NCBI GenBank assembly: GCA_963823895.1
Contig: CAWGNG010000037.1
Coordinates: 94,881-158,880 of the forward strand
Length of the DNA stretch: 64,000 nucleotides
Origin: G963675935 sp963823895
GTDB lineage: Bacteria > Planctomycetota > Planctomycetia > Pirellulales > Thermoguttaceae
Direction: 5' to 3'
Shown: positions 9,946 to 21,772 of the stretch, piece after piece
Layout: each line of letters begins with the position of its first letter
Numbering within the stretch: position 1 is the first letter of the stretch
Notes under the pieces: generated by a model
Told to the model about the DNA's origin: nothing
Databases searched by the model: none
Seen by the model: only the letters and a program-made list of their open reading frames with translations
Translations under genes and position numbers: made by a program

Positions 9946-10697
9946 ACCGATTGCTCTACCCGCCCGGCAAGCCTTTTGGATTTGTGATTTTCACGTTGCT
10001 GGTCTTGCTCACGTTCGCCTCCAGCGTTTCGGCGAAAGACCCGCCGGCGAAGAAAGCCCCCGCCGCCGAGCCGCCGCCGGAAAAGCAACTCGAAGGGCTG
10101 GGCTTCACGCTGGCGCCGCCGGAAGGGGGCCGCGGCCGAACCAGTCTCTTCGGGCTGGTCGGCGAAGGCTACAAATTCGTCTACGTCATCGACCGCTCGG
10201 GCAGCATGGGCGGGGAAGGCCGCCAGTCGTTGCGGACGGCCAAGGCCGAGTTGATCCGCAGCTTCCAACAACTCGACCGCGTCCACCAGTTTCAGATCGT
10301 CTTCTACAACGAACGGCCGGTCGTGTTCAATCCGACCGGCACGCCCGGCCGGCTGGCCTTCGCCACCGACGAGAACAAGCAGCGGGCGGTGCGATTTCTC
10401 GACACGATCGTGGCCGACGGCGGCACGGACCACGAGATCGCCCTGCGGGTGGCCATTCGGTTGCGGCCCGACGTGATCTTCTTCCTGACCGACGGCGACG
10501 ATCCGAAGCTCTCGCCCGCTCAATTGGCGAAGATTCGCCATCTGGCGGCGGGCATCATCATCAACGCCGTCGAGTTCGGGCCGGGCCCGAAGCCAGCCGG
10601 CAAGAGTTTCTTGGCCGATCTGGCCGGGCAGAACGGCGGCAAGTACGCCTACGTCGACATTTCCAAACGCAAGGCCGCCGCTTCACGCTCGAAGTGA
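9942..10697 (+). CDS. secreted VWA-domain protein
   Basis: The 251-aa protein has a signal peptide/anchor (FGFVIFTLLVLLTFASSVSA) and a von Willebrand A domain from about residue 75. The MIDAS motif is intact: VIDRSGSMGG (DxSxS), a Thr in GGTDHEIAL, and FFLTDGDDP. It should bind Mg2+ or Mn2+ and an acidic ligand residue. It ends ISKRKAAASRSK. The ATG overlaps the stop of the TPR gene by 4 bp. Together with the cyclase-fold protein it may form a periplasmic complex; that grouping is inferred from gene order only. Confidence 0.88.
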   Translation: MNRLLYPPGKPFGFVIFTLLVLLTFASSVSAKDPPAKKAPAAEPPPEKQLEGLGFTLAPPEGGRGRTSLFGLVGEGYKFVYVIDRSGSMGGEGRQSLRTAKAELIRSFQQLDRVHQFQIVFYNERPVVFNPTGTPGRLAFATDENKQRAVRFLDTIVADGGTDHEIALRVAIRLRPDVIFFLTDGDDPKLSPAQLAKIRHLAAGIIINAVEFGPGPKPAGKSFLADLAGQNGGKYAYVDISKRKAAASRSK

Positions 10698-10710
10698 TCG
10701 CAACACCACG

Positions 10711-10800
10711 GTGGGGCAGACATTCCTGTCGGTGGGGCAGACATTCCTGTCTGCCGGGAGAAATGCGGCACTTCTGGCAGACAGGACTGTCTGCCCCACC
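10711..10800. repeat. ggggcagacattcctgtctg palindromic element
   Basis: The left arm gtggggcagacattcctgtc occurs twice (from 10711 and from 10732), the second copy running on into tgcc. The right arm at 10776-10799 is its near-perfect reverse complement. The same family is at 47004-47072 (24-bp perfect arms) and 55162-55230. It lies between convergent genes and could fold as a terminator-like hairpin. Confidence 0.85.
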
Positions 10801-10806
10801 ATGCAC

Positions 10807-11643
10807 TTATTCCGCGTTCTCCAGAAACCGCTTCGCCTCTCGGCCGGCGGCGTCGGGATCGTCGATGTAGGGATACAACTCGACGGTGATCCAGCCCTGG
10901 TAGCCGCTCTTGGCGATTTCCCGCAGAACGGCCGGGAAGTCGATCGCCCCTTGGCCCGGCACGAGATGGGCGTGGCGGCGGGTGGCGGCGATATCCTCGA
11001 TGTGATAATGCTTGGTGTGCGCCGCCATCGGGCCAATCCACTCCTGCGGTTCCTGCTTCATGCAGAAGGCGTGGCCGATGTCGAAATTCAACCCGACCCA
11101 CGGCGAAGCGACGCGGCCGGCGAACTCCAGATACTGCTCGAACGTCTCGATCATCAAGCCCGGCTCCGGCTCGATCAAGAGGAGCACGCCCAACCGCTCG
11201 GCCACGTCGACGCAGGGCATGAACTCTTCATAGAACACGTCGGCGGCGGCGTGCCACGATTGCCCCTCAGCCAGCGGTCCGCCCGGCTCGGTCTGGATCG
11301 ACGCCGCCCCAAGTTCCCGCGCGAGCCGCAGCGTCCGCTTCGTGTGTTCGCGGCGGATGGCGCGGTAGTGCGGGTCGGGCTCGATCCAGGAGGGATGCCA
11401 ATACGGCTGCCGCGGATCGGCCATGGCGTTCATCATAAAGCCGTTGACGTTCGAGATCGCCAGCCGGTGTTTTTCCAGGCATTCGCGTATCGCCCGCTTT
11501 CTTCCCTCCAACAATCCCGCCGGCCAGGCATGAGGCACGTCGGCCAGCAGTTCCATGCCCGCATAGCCCAGCGCGGCGATACGAGCGATGGTTTCTTCGA
11601 TCGAGAAGTTTTGGTAGGCGTTGGAACTGTAGGCGAGACGCAT
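10807..11643 (-). CDS. sugar phosphate isomerase/epimerase-like TIM-barrel protein
   Basis: The 278-aa protein has the AP-endonuclease-2/xylose-isomerase-like TIM barrel: start MRLAYSSNAYQNFSIEETI, then GYAGMELLADVPHA. Likely divalent-metal ligands are spaced as in the family: Glu in LLIEPEPGLMIETFEQY, Asp and His in NFDIGHAFC, His in KHYHIEDIA, Glu in WITVELYPYIDD. No signal peptide is seen, so it is probably cytosolic. The substrate cannot be told from sequence; planctomycetes hold many paralogues of this family acting on sugars or inositols. It faces away from ispF/cysS. Confidence 0.85.
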   Translation of the reverse strand: MRLAYSSNAYQNFSIEETIARIAALGYAGMELLADVPHAWPAGLLEGRKRAIRECLEKHRLAISNVNGFMMNAMADPRQPYWHPSWIEPDPHYRAIRREHTKRTLRLARELGAASIQTEPGGPLAEGQSWHAAADVFYEEFMPCVDVAERLGVLLLIEPEPGLMIETFEQYLEFAGRVASPWVGLNFDIGHAFCMKQEPQEWIGPMAAHTKHYHIEDIAATRRHAHLVPGQGAIDFPAVLREIAKSGYQGWITVELYPYIDDPDAAGREAKRFLENAE

Positions 11644-11831
11644 GATTGATCGTTGTCCAAACGTTTAGCCGCCGCGTCCACGCGGCGTTGCGTGGCGATT
11701 GTTTAGCGCCGGCATTATAGACTCTTCCCACATCGGGGGGAAGGCATTCGCCGAATCGCGGTTTCCTTTCCACGGTTGTTTCTGTATAATCCCCCGCGTT
11801 CAAGGTCTTTGGTGTCGTTATCGGGCTGAAT

Positions 11832-12066
11832 CGACCCCCGCCAGTTCGTCTGGCGGGTGAACAGTTTGAACCGCTAATAATGCTCCGAACCTTCCGCCGA
11901 CCCCTGCCGGCTTGCGCGGCAGGTGAAGAAGTTTCTTCGGCTACCGGACGGAGCAAGCGTTCCAAACTGGTCCACCTGCCGGACAAGCCGGCAGGGGTCG
12001 AAGGAGAATCGGGACCTTCGCTAGCCCGCCAAACTGATCCACCTGCCAGACAAGCTGGCAGGGGTC
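11832..12066. repeat. four 27-nt inverted hairpin units upstream of ispF
   Basis: Units gacccctgccggcttg..ggcaggtg at 11832-11858 and 11899-11925, and their reverse complements cacctgccggacaagccggc.. at 11973-11999 and 12040-12066. Each is itself a small hairpin, two in each orientation. The rest of the 11644-12142 gap holds a diverged gtttagc..gctaaac palindrome at about 11662-11710 and no gene that I recognise. Confidence 0.75.
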
Positions 12067-12142
12067 GCCAAACCCGATTACGTTGCTGAAATCCCGCGAT
12101 TCGCGTTTTTTTTCGACATAAGGAGACCCAGCCACGTTAGCT

Positions 12143-12622
12143 TTGCGAGTGGGGATCGGATACGATTTGCACCGGCTCGAGCCCGGCGGGCCGCTGCGGC
12201 TGGGCGGGGTGGATATTCCGCACGATCGGCAGGCGATCGGGCATAGCGACGCCGACGCGCTGCTGCACGCGGTGATCGACGCCCTGCTGGGGGCCGCCGC
12301 CCTGGGCGATATCGGGCTGATGTATCCCGACACCGATCCCGAAAACCGCGGCCGCAACTCGGGCAAAATGCTCGCCGACATCCTCGAATCGGTGAAACTG
12401 CTCGGCTGGGACATCATCAATATCGACTGCATCGTTTTCGCCCAGCGGCCCAAGCTGCTCACCCACCGCCAGGCCATCCGCCAGCGCGTGGCCGACATCC
12501 TCGGCATCGAGGTCGAGCGCGTCGGCCTGCAAGCCAAGACCGGCGAAGGCGTCGGGGCCATCGGCAACGCAGAGGCCATCGCGGCACAGTGCGTGGCACT
12601 GCTGGGAGTCAAGGAGGAATGA
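12143..12622 (+). CDS. ispF: 2-C-methyl-D-erythritol 2,4-cyclodiphosphate synthase
   Basis: IspF catalyses cyclisation of CDP-ME 2-phosphate to MEcPP in the non-mevalonate isoprenoid pathway. The 159-aa length is typical. Zn ligands are the D-x-H of GYDLHRL and the His of IGHSDADALLHA; the signature IGLMYPDTDPEN and C-terminal GLQAKTGEGVGAIG are present. The start is unclear. The TTG at 12143 gives the expected MRVGIGYDLH, but the AAGGAG near 12119 is about 18 bases away and better spaced for an ACG at 12134; GTG at 12149 is another option. cysS follows after a repeat-filled spacer, a gene order common in planctomycetes. Confidence 0.95.
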   Translation: MRVGIGYDLHRLEPGGPLRLGGVDIPHDRQAIGHSDADALLHAVIDALLGAAALGDIGLMYPDTDPENRGRNSGKMLADILESVKLLGWDIINIDCIVFAQRPKLLTHRQAIRQRVADILGIEVERVGLQAKTGEGVGAIGNAEAIAAQCVALLGVKEE

Positions 12623-12629
12623 CGAAACA

Positions 12630-12931
12630 GATGAGGGACTAGGGGCTTGGAGGCTAGGGATCAGGGATTGGGGATGAAGAACAACAGGTCGGGTGCAACG
12701 ATTGCCGCTTTGTAATCTTCTCGTCTCCAGTCCCTAGTGCCCCGACCGACCTGAAATGACGAGGCGTGCGTAGGTTATGCTTCAGCATAACACGTTTACC
12801 AGCAACGCCTTTCGTTATGCTGAAGCATAACCTACGACGTCTCAATTCAGGTCGGTTCGTCCACTAGCCCCTAGCCCCTAGCCCCTAGCCCCTAGTCCCT
12901 AGTCCCTAACCCCTAGCCCCTAGCCCCTAAG
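12630..12931. repeat. ispF-cysS spacer: nested inverted repeats and tccctag/cccctag tandem
   Basis: Outer words are gggactaggggcttgg on the left and tagcccctagcccctagccc on the right. Inside is a second palindrome, 12746-12855, with outer arms ccgacctgaa/ttcaggtcgg and perfect inner arms gtaggttatgcttcagcata.. (12770-12791) and its complement (12814-12835). The tandem cccctag run stops just before the cysS ATG. Confidence 0.8.
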
Positions 12932-12933
12932 AA

Positions 12934-14619
<1,686 letters not shown>

Positions 14620-14629
14620 ATCCCACTTG

Positions 14630-14757
14630 CCGAGCGGGATCGGTAGGTCCCGCTTGCCGAGTGGGATCCAGGCCGAGCGGGATCGGAATGCCGAGGGGAT
14701 CAGTATGTCGAGTGGGATCGGTACGTCAAAGTCCGGCTCGGCAAGCCGGACCTACTA
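14630..14757. repeat. imperfect cttgccgagcgggatcggta repeats between cysS and the PEP-CTERM gene
   Basis: Several degenerate units of ccgagcgggatcgg/gccgagtgggatc run to 14730. They end in a complementary pair, gtccggctcgg and caagccggacctac, so the spacer can fold. It lies between convergent ends of cysS and the minus-strand gene. Confidence 0.65.
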
Positions 14758-14762
14758 CTGGC

Positions 14763-17716
14763 TCACCGCGTTCTCCGCCTGCGCCACATACGGCAAGCAA
14801 GGCCGAGCAGGCCCGCGGCCAGCAGCATCAACGTCCCCGGCTCCGGCACGGCCACCATCGCGTAGCCGCTGAAACTCGTGGCCGTGAAACTCGCAAAAGT
14901 GCCGTCGTAGGTCAAATCGAACGCCCCGTACTTCGCCCAGCCGCTCGTGTCGTCGTAATGCCAGACTTCGAGATCGTCCGCCGGGAGATTCGCGCCGACG
15001 TTGAACGAGAGATAGACGGGATTGCTCGAACTCACCGTGTATCCAGTCGCCGAGAACGTCCAGCCGCTCAGGATCGATTCGCCCGTTGACAGGTTGCCTC
15101 TGAGGTCATTCAGCGATGAGTCGTTCATAGCCGTGGCCATAAACGACATGTCCATCGTGCTGGTTGCCGCAACGAAGCCCGCGCCAACTTCCCAGTTCGT
15201 CCCCCCCGGTCCGTTGTCATCCACAATCGCCCGCTGAACAGACGCCAGCTCAAGCGGAACCGCCGAGCCGGACGCGCCGTGTGTGATATTTGATGCCGTA
15301 AACGTATGGTTGGTTGCACTCCACGTTCCGCCGATGGCCTGATAGGTGCCCGTTCCCGTCCAAGTTCCCGCTGCGATCGGCGAGTATTGGAAACCATCCA
15401 CAGGGACACCCGCCCCGGCAAGAACACGAACGACGCCGTTGTTCGTCATAGTGCCGCTGCCGCTGGCGATCACAAGCGAACTTCCGCAACCAACATCGAC
15501 AGAAGTCAATGAAGTGTCATTAATCGACACGCTGGCGGCCGTAACGCCACCGCCACCAGCGATCGAAAGCAAACCGCTGCCATTGAAGCCGAAGAAAAGG
15601 GAGTTGGTAGTATTCCAGGCAGAACCGACGCCCGTGACGGTGACGATACCCGATGCCCCTGACGCATAGCCGATGTAACTGTTACCGAGGGAGTAGGCGG
15701 TGCCGCCGTTTGTGATCGAGAGCATACCGCTTCCGCTGTTACCGACGTAGAGCCGGCTAGTGTTTTTCCAGGTGGAGCCGATGCCTGAAACGGTAGCCGT
15801 GCCCCAGCGCCAGCCGCATAACCAACGTAGCTCGTCGCGCCCGTGGCGGTGCCGCCGCCAGCGATCAACAGCGCTCCGCTTCCGCTAGTGCCGACATAAG
15901 AGAAAGAACTGCTCAACATCGAACCGGTATCGGATATTGTAAGTGTGCCAGAGGCACCGGGCTCGCAGCCGATATAGTCGTAGGTGCTAGTGCCTGCGCC
16001 GCCGCCATTGATTGAGAGTGCTCCGCTTCCGCTGTTTCCGACGTAGAGTGCGGTTTTCCACGCGGAGCCGACGCCGGAGATTGTGACTGTGCCCGAGGCG
16101 CCCGGCGCGTAGCCGATGTAGCCGGACGCGCTAATGCCGGTGCCGCCGCCACTGATTGACAGTGCTCCGCTTCCGCTGTCGCCGACGTAGAACGCGCCGC
16201 TGGCTTTCCAACTGGAGCCGACGCCGGAGATTGTGACTGTGCCTGACGCCCCCGCCGCGCAGCCGATGTAGCCGCTGAGGGAGCTGCCGGCGGGATAAGC
16301 AATCACGGCGGTCGCGCCATTGGTGATCGAGAGCACACCGCTTCCGCTGTCGCCGACGAAAACGGACCCGGTGGCGGTGGTCCAGGTTGAACCGGTGCCA
16401 GAGACTGTAACCGTACCGGAGGCACCGGACGCGTAGCCGATGTAGGAGTCGCCGAGTAGGGGGTAGGTGCCTTGACTGGCGGTGCCGTCGTTAGTGATTG
16501 ACATTATTCCGGTCCCGCTGTTGCCGACATAAAGGCTGCCGGTGTAGGCCCAGGTGGAACCGACACCGGAAACCGCCACCGCACCCGAGGCGCCGGAAGA
16601 GTACCCGATATAGGCACCATTAGTTCCGCCCCCGGCATTGGGATCGCTGCGGACAGCGCCGCCGTTGGTAATCGACAGTACCGCGCTTCCACTCTTGCCA
16701 ACGTAAAGGTAGCCAGTGGTCCACCAAGTGGAGCCAGGACCGGATATAGTAGCCGTGCCCGAGGCACCGCGCGCATAGCCGATACAGGCGGTGCCGAGGT
16801 AGTAATCGCTCACGACGGTGCCACCATTCGTGATCGAGAGCACACCGCTTCCGCCGTAGCCAACGAATGGGCTGTGGTCGGTCCAGGCTGAGCCGGTGCC
16901 GGCGACAGTAATCGTTCCGGAGGCGCCGGGCGCGTAGCCAATGTAGCCGGCGCCGTCGTCGTAGTTGCTGCTGACGGTGCCGCCGCCGGTCACTACGATC
17001 GCTCCGCTTCCACTATTGCCGACGAAGAGGCTGCCATAGTTAGCCCAGAATGAGCCGGCGACGGTGACCGTACCCGAAGCGCCGGAGGCGAAGCCGACGT
17101 AGCCATCACCGTTGTTTTGGACGCCACCACGGTCGGTAATGGAGAGCGCTCCGCTGCCGCTGCATCCCACGCAAAGATCCCCGGCGCTGCTGACATAGCC
17201 GCCGTTAGTGACCGATAGCGTTCCGCTGCCGCTGTTTCCGGCATAGAGGCTATTAGCCACGCTCCAGGTAGAACCGACCCCGTCCACGATAGCCACGCCC
17301 GTCGCGCCGGCGTAGGAACCGATGACGCTGTCCGACGCGGTCGTGACACTGCCACCGCTGGTGATCGAAAGCGTTCCGCTGCCGCTATTCCCGATATTCA
17401 GATAGATCGAAGCCCACGTCGAGCCGCTGCCGCTCACGCTCACCAAACCGCTGCCCGTGCTGCTATCGCCGATGGAGCCCGTGCCCGAAACCAGATCACT
17501 GCCACCATCGATCGTCAACGTTCCGCTGGCGGTGTTGCCGATGTACCCAGTCGTCGTACCGCCCCAGCCCGACGGATTCGACGGAGAGACATCGCCTGTT
17601 GGCGTAATGGCCGCACGGGCCAACGAGATCGGCACGGTCGCGGAGAGCGCAGCCAACGCGATGATCAGTGCGAAAGGTCTCGAAGTCGTCCCACCCGCTG
17701 CAAGAGACCGTTGCAT
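14763..17716 (-). CDS. PEP-CTERM surface protein of T5SS/PEP-CTERM-associated repeats; frameshifted
   Basis: An N-terminal signal peptide (RPFALIIALAALSATVPISL) is followed by roughly 14 repeats of 40-55 residues of the form GYIGYASGASGTVTVSG, GSTW, LYVGNSGSGxLSITNGG. This matches the T5SS/PEP-CTERM-associated repeat family, a predicted beta-solenoid. The C-terminus has a jelly-roll-like stretch and a PEP-CTERM sorting signal: VPEPGTLMLLAAGLLGLACR then WRRRRTR. It should be exported and sorted by the exosortase system. The frame breaks near 15800 within a repeat (YAAGAGARLP for an expected GYAAGASGTATVSG), and both sides are otherwise intact. The ATG at 17716 has a strong AGGAGGGA just upstream. 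Confidence 0.88.
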
Positions 17717-17978
17717 CACTCCCTCCTCGTGCAAAGAGCTCCAACGTTCGTCCCACCGGGCAGCAGCCCCATTGCCGCCCCGTCAGCCGGGAACACGGAT
17801 TCACGCTAATCTCCACTGATTTCCTTCCGTCAGCGTCGATCAGCGAAGATCAGCGTTCCTACGACACGCCGACGTGTGACCAGACCCATACAGCTTCATG
17901 TCCACCACGCACCCCCCAATATAACAAACCACTAGCAACCGCGTCAACATCCACCCGAAAAAGCGGCCAATATCACTG

Positions 17979-18230
17979 CGTTGGGGTGGCAGTTGAACTG
18001 CCACCTTATCAGGTGGCGGTAACTGTGCTGGCCTCTGTCCATGCCCGTTCACGGGCATTTCCGCGTCAGCGGTAATAGGCCCGGCGTTCACGCCGGGTGG
18101 ATCTTGGCCGCAACGGCAGGAGGCCCGCGAGCGGGCCTGACAGGCCAGAGCGCTACAATTACACACGCCAACCCGACGTAAACGTCGGGCCTAATACCGC
18201 CTTCGGCGGAAAAGGGTCGTAAACGACCCT
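17979..18230. repeat. array of short hairpins in the 17717-18460 gap
   Basis: A gttggggtggcagttgaact palindrome (17979-18006, ccacct..aggtgg to 18016) precedes five 18-nt hairpins with 7-bp stems and 4-nt loops: 18041-18058 (atgcccg ttca cgggcat), 18080-18097 (cccggcg ttca cgccggg), 18121-18138 (aggcccg cgag cgggcct), 18172-18189 (cccgacg taaa cgtcggg), 18213-18230 (agggtcg taaa cgaccct). A smaller ccgccttcggcgg lies at 18197-18209. No gene seen. Confidence 0.85.
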
Positions 18231-18383
18231 GCAAAGTTCGGAACGCCCTCGCTCTCGACTCGAAAACTCGCCCATATTACCGTTTTCTAATGCCCTCCCA
18301 ATCCTTTGGGTCCACTCCGTCCCCGAAGTGCGCTCCCCTCCGCTCTTGGCCGAATCGGCGAAATCTGCTACAAGTTCCCGCGT

Positions 18384-18432
18384 CAAAGGGGACATTCCCA
18401 TTTTCGTTGACACGAAAACTGGGACAGTCCCC
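18384..18432. repeat. 49-bp gggacagtcccc element upstream of the ABC exporter
   Basis: The reverse complement of the elements in cysS (14296) and at 63385, with a few substitutions (acattccc for acagtccc). It ends about 28 bp before the ABC start codon. Confidence 0.88.
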
Positions 18433-18460
18433 CTGCAACCACTGCAAGAGATTGCCGATT

Positions 18461-20475
18461 ATGAACTTCGGTCGAGTCGTGCGGATGGCGATCCGCTATA
18501 AATTCACCTTCGCGGCCACGGTCTTCTCGGCCCTGATCGTGGCGATCCTTTGGGGCGGAATCATCGGCGCGGTCTACCCGGTCGTCGAAGTGGTCTTCAA
18601 GAACAAGTCGATGCAGCAGTGGATCGACGACCAAATCCAGGACAATCAGACGAAACTCGCCGCCAGGTCGGCGGAACTTGAGCAATTGCAGAAACAACTT
18701 GCCGCCGCTGAAAAAGAGGGTAACGAGGCACTCGTCGCGACAACCCAACAAGCGATCCGCAACGCGGAGGCCGAACGCACCAAGGCGGATAGCGGCCTCT
18801 GGGCGGCAAAACAGGCCAAGCCGTGGATCGACAAGTATCTGCCCGGCAGCCCCTTCGACACGCTGCTGTTCATCACCGTCTTCCTCTTCATCGGCACGGT
18901 CGTCAAAGACCTCTTCCTGGTGGCCAACAACGTGTTGACCTCGCGTTTGTCGCAACTGGCCACGTTCGATTTGCGAAAGATGTTCTACCGCCGCACGTTG
19001 CGGATGGACTTGGCCACCTTCAGCGAAGACGGCACCGCCGATCTGATGAGCCGATTCACCAACGACGTCAGCCAAGTGGCGAAGGGATTGGACGCGCTGT
19101 TCGGCAAGCTGATCCGCGAGCCGCTGAAAATGTTCGCCTGTCTGGCGGGGGCGGCTTTCGTTAGCTGGCGGCTGCTGTTGTTGACGATGTTCATCACCCC
19201 GGCGGCCGCACTGTCGATTCGCTGGCTGGCCAAGATGCTCAAGCGGGCGAACCGCCGGGCGATGGAGGAAATGGCCGGCATCTACACCACCCTGGAAGAG
19301 ACCTTCCGCAGCATCAAGATCGTCAAGGCGTTCACCACCGAATCGCAAGAGCGCAAGCGGTTCCACAACAACAACAAGAGCTACTACCACAAGTCGATGC
19401 GGATCGCGCGGTACAACGCGCTCACGCACCCGATGACCGAAGTGCTGGGCATCGCCACGATCTCGGTGGTGATGATCGTCGGCGGCTGGCTGATTTTCCA
19501 GCCGAAGCCGTCGGTGCTGGGCGTCGGTCTGAGCAGTTGGCAGATCGGCCAAAGCGCCATGCTGACGTTTTTCGCCCTGCTGGCCGGCATGGCCGACCCG
19601 CTGCGGAAGATGTCCGACATTTTCAGCAACGTCCAGGCGGGCTTTGCCGCCTCCGACCGGATTTTGCGCGGTTGGACCGCCAGCCGACGGTCCGCGATCC
19701 GAAGCAGCCGGCCCCGTTTCGCCGGCACCATCGCGAATTGTCGTTCGAGAATGTCGGTTTTGCCTATCAGCCCGACAAGCCGGTGCTGGAAGAGATCAAC
19801 CTGAAAATTGCTTTCGGCGAGACGATCGCCATCGTCGGTCCCAACGGCTGCGGCAAGAGCACGCTGGCCAATCTGATTCCACGTTTTGCCGATCCGACGC
19901 ACGGCGTGGTGGCGGTCGACGGCGTGCCGCTATGCGAGATGCGGCTCCGCGATTTGCGCGGCCAGATCGGGCTGGTCACGCAGGAGACGATGCTGTTCGA
20001 CGACACGATTTTCAACAACATCCGCTACGGCACGCCGCACGCCACGCGCGAGCAGGTGCTCGAAGCGGCCAAGCAGGCCCACGCCCATCGCTTCATCGAG
20101 AGCGATTTGCCCCAAGGCTACGAGACTTCGGCCGGGGCGTTGGGCAATTGTCTCTCCGGCGGCCAGCGGCAGCGAATCGCGCTGGCCCGCGCGATCCTCC
20201 GCGATCCGGCCATCCTGATTCTCGACGAGGCCACCAGCCAGGTCGATCTGGAGAGCGAGCAGGCGATCCAGCAAGTCCTGGAGAAGTTCACCCACGGACG
20301 GACCACGATCCTGATCACGCACCGTCTGGCGGTGTTGTCGTTGGCCGATCGCATCGTGGCGATGGAAGCCGGGCGGATTCTCGACGTCGGCCGCCACGAA
20401 GAACTGCTCGCCCGTTGCAGCCTCTACCACCGGCTGTACCAGATCCACTTCGAGGACCTGAAGCAGACGGCGTAG
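18461..20475 (+). CDS. MsbA-like ABC exporter (fused permease-ATPase); frameshifted
   Basis: A half-transporter of about 670 aa. The membrane domain begins YKFTFAATVFSALIVAILWG. A periplasmic helical insert of about 80 residues (LEQLQKQLAAAEKEGNEALV) sits between the first two membrane segments, unusual for MsbA. The ATPase has Walker A GPNGCGKST, Q-loop VTQETMLFD, signature LSGGQRQRIALARA, Walker B ILILDEATSQVD and switch HRL. The two parts are out of frame at about 19662. Adding one T to the T-run there restores DRIFARLDRQPTV, strongly suggesting a homopolymer miscall or single deletion. ATG 18461 gives MNFGRVVRMAIRYK; earlier in-frame codons run through a repeat. Lipid or drug export is likely; the substrate is unknown. 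Confidence 0.9.
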
Positions 20476-20489
20476 AAAAGGGACTTCCC

Positions 20490-21656
20490 ATGCGGTACCG
20501 AGCAACGTGCGTGTGCATTGCAATTCTGATTTGGCAGTTGCCTGCGCCGCCGGCGACGTTGCGAGCGGGTGAAAGCCAATCTCGCTCCGAAGTTCGTGCG
20601 TCGTTCAAATTCGATCCCGAACGAGCCCAGGTGCTTGTTCCCGTGCGAATTGGAGGCAAGGAATACCCTTTTGTTCTGGATACCGGGTCGACCTATAGCG
20701 TCTTCGACGCTTCTCTGAAGAGATATCTCGGGGAACCGCTAGAGACTATTCGGCCGTCGACGCCAAACGGTCCCGTTGAAATGGCGACGTACTCGCCTCC
20801 CGACGCAAACGTCGGCTCGTTGCCGCTGACTTCCGAGCGGGTTCTGTGTCAAGACTTGAGTTTCGCCCACGAGGCATCGGGATATGATATGTATGGCATT
20901 GTGGGCCTTGACTTCCTTGCCGAGTGGATCGTTGCTATCGATTTTGATCGGGGACGCGTTGACATCCTTTCGCCGGCGAGCACGCCGCGGCCGGAATGGG
21001 GCGAGCGGATACCGTTTGCCTATAAGGACGGTGGCCGTGCATATATTCCTGCGATCATTGGCAAGGATGCTCGTCCTTCGTTCTTCATGGTGGATACGGG
21101 TTGCGCAAGTACCGGCTGTTTGAAGGAAACCCTATTCTCGCAACTTGCTGGTTCCGGTGACGTTCGCGCCACCGGCCACGTAAAATCGGCTACTCTCGGT
21201 GGCGTCACGTCAGGCGCCATCGGACGAATTTCGCGGTTTCGCGTCGGCAATTTCGAGCACCGAGATCTCAGGATAATGACGAGCAGGGGCTGCAACGTTC
21301 TCGGGTACGACTACCTGCGGCGCTATCGCGTCACCTTCGACTTCATCGGCGGTCGGATGTTCCTGGCAAAAGGCAAACACTTTGCGGACCACGATCGTGG
21401 CCTCGCGTGCGGCGCCCATCTTCTTTTCAAGCGAGACAAGATTGTCGTCGATTTCGTCGACGAGAAGAGTCCCGCCAGCACAGCCGGTGTTCGCGTGGAC
21501 GACGTGCTGTTGACGCTATGCGGACGCCCCGTCTCCAAATTCAAACCGCTGGAAATCTATAACCTGTTCCGCACCGCAGGCAAGCGCATCACGATGACTC
21601 TCGATCGCAACGGCAAGAAAGTGGAAGCGACGTTCACGCTAAAGTGGTACGATTAG
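20490..21656 (+). CDS. secreted retropepsin-like aspartic protease with PDZ domain
   Basis: The 388-aa protein starts with a signal peptide (MRYRATCVCIAILIWQLPAP). Two aspartyl-protease-like halves follow: FVLDTGSTYSVFDASL (about 61) with YGIVGLDFLAEW, and FMVDTGCASTGCL (about 198) with NVLGYDYLRRYRVTFDF. This is the two-DTG arrangement of bacterial retropepsin-like proteins. The C-terminal 70 residues form a PDZ-like domain (VDEKSPASTAGVRVDDVLLT, KRITMTLDRNGKKVEATF). It lies 14 bp after the ABC gene, so the two are probably co-transcribed. Periplasmic proteolysis is inferred. Confidence 0.87.
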   Translation: MRYRATCVCIAILIWQLPAPPATLRAGESQSRSEVRASFKFDPERAQVLVPVRIGGKEYPFVLDTGSTYSVFDASLKRYLGEPLETIRPSTPNGPVEMATYSPPDANVGSLPLTSERVLCQDLSFAHEASGYDMYGIVGLDFLAEWIVAIDFDRGRVDILSPASTPRPEWGERIPFAYKDGGRAYIPAIIGKDARPSFFMVDTGCASTGCLKETLFSQLAGSGDVRATGHVKSATLGGVTSGAIGRISRFRVGNFEHRDLRIMTSRGCNVLGYDYLRRYRVTFDFIGGRMFLAKGKHFADHDRGLACGAHLLFKRDKIVVDFVDEKSPASTAGVRVDDVLLTLCGRPVSKFKPLEIYNLFRTAGKRITMTLDRNGKKVEATFTLKWYD

Positions 21657-21772
21657 GGCATCGCGCAGGATGTCATGGCTCCCGCTCCCGCCCATTCGCG
21701 TCACAGAGGCCCTTGCGGACCAACCGTTTTCGGCCACATTGGCGGCAGGCGAAAACCCTTGGCAACAGTGTT

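Noticed and set aside
12861..12931. Telomere-like tandem cccctag repeats
   Set aside because: It is one half of a low-complexity inverted spacer also seen at 29375 and elsewhere, internal to the chromosome and next to cysS.
15506..17500. Regular repeats resembling a CRISPR array
   Set aside because: The repeats are 120-160 bp, degenerate and encode Gly/Ser beta-solenoid units in one frame of a PEP-CTERM protein. No cas genes are present.
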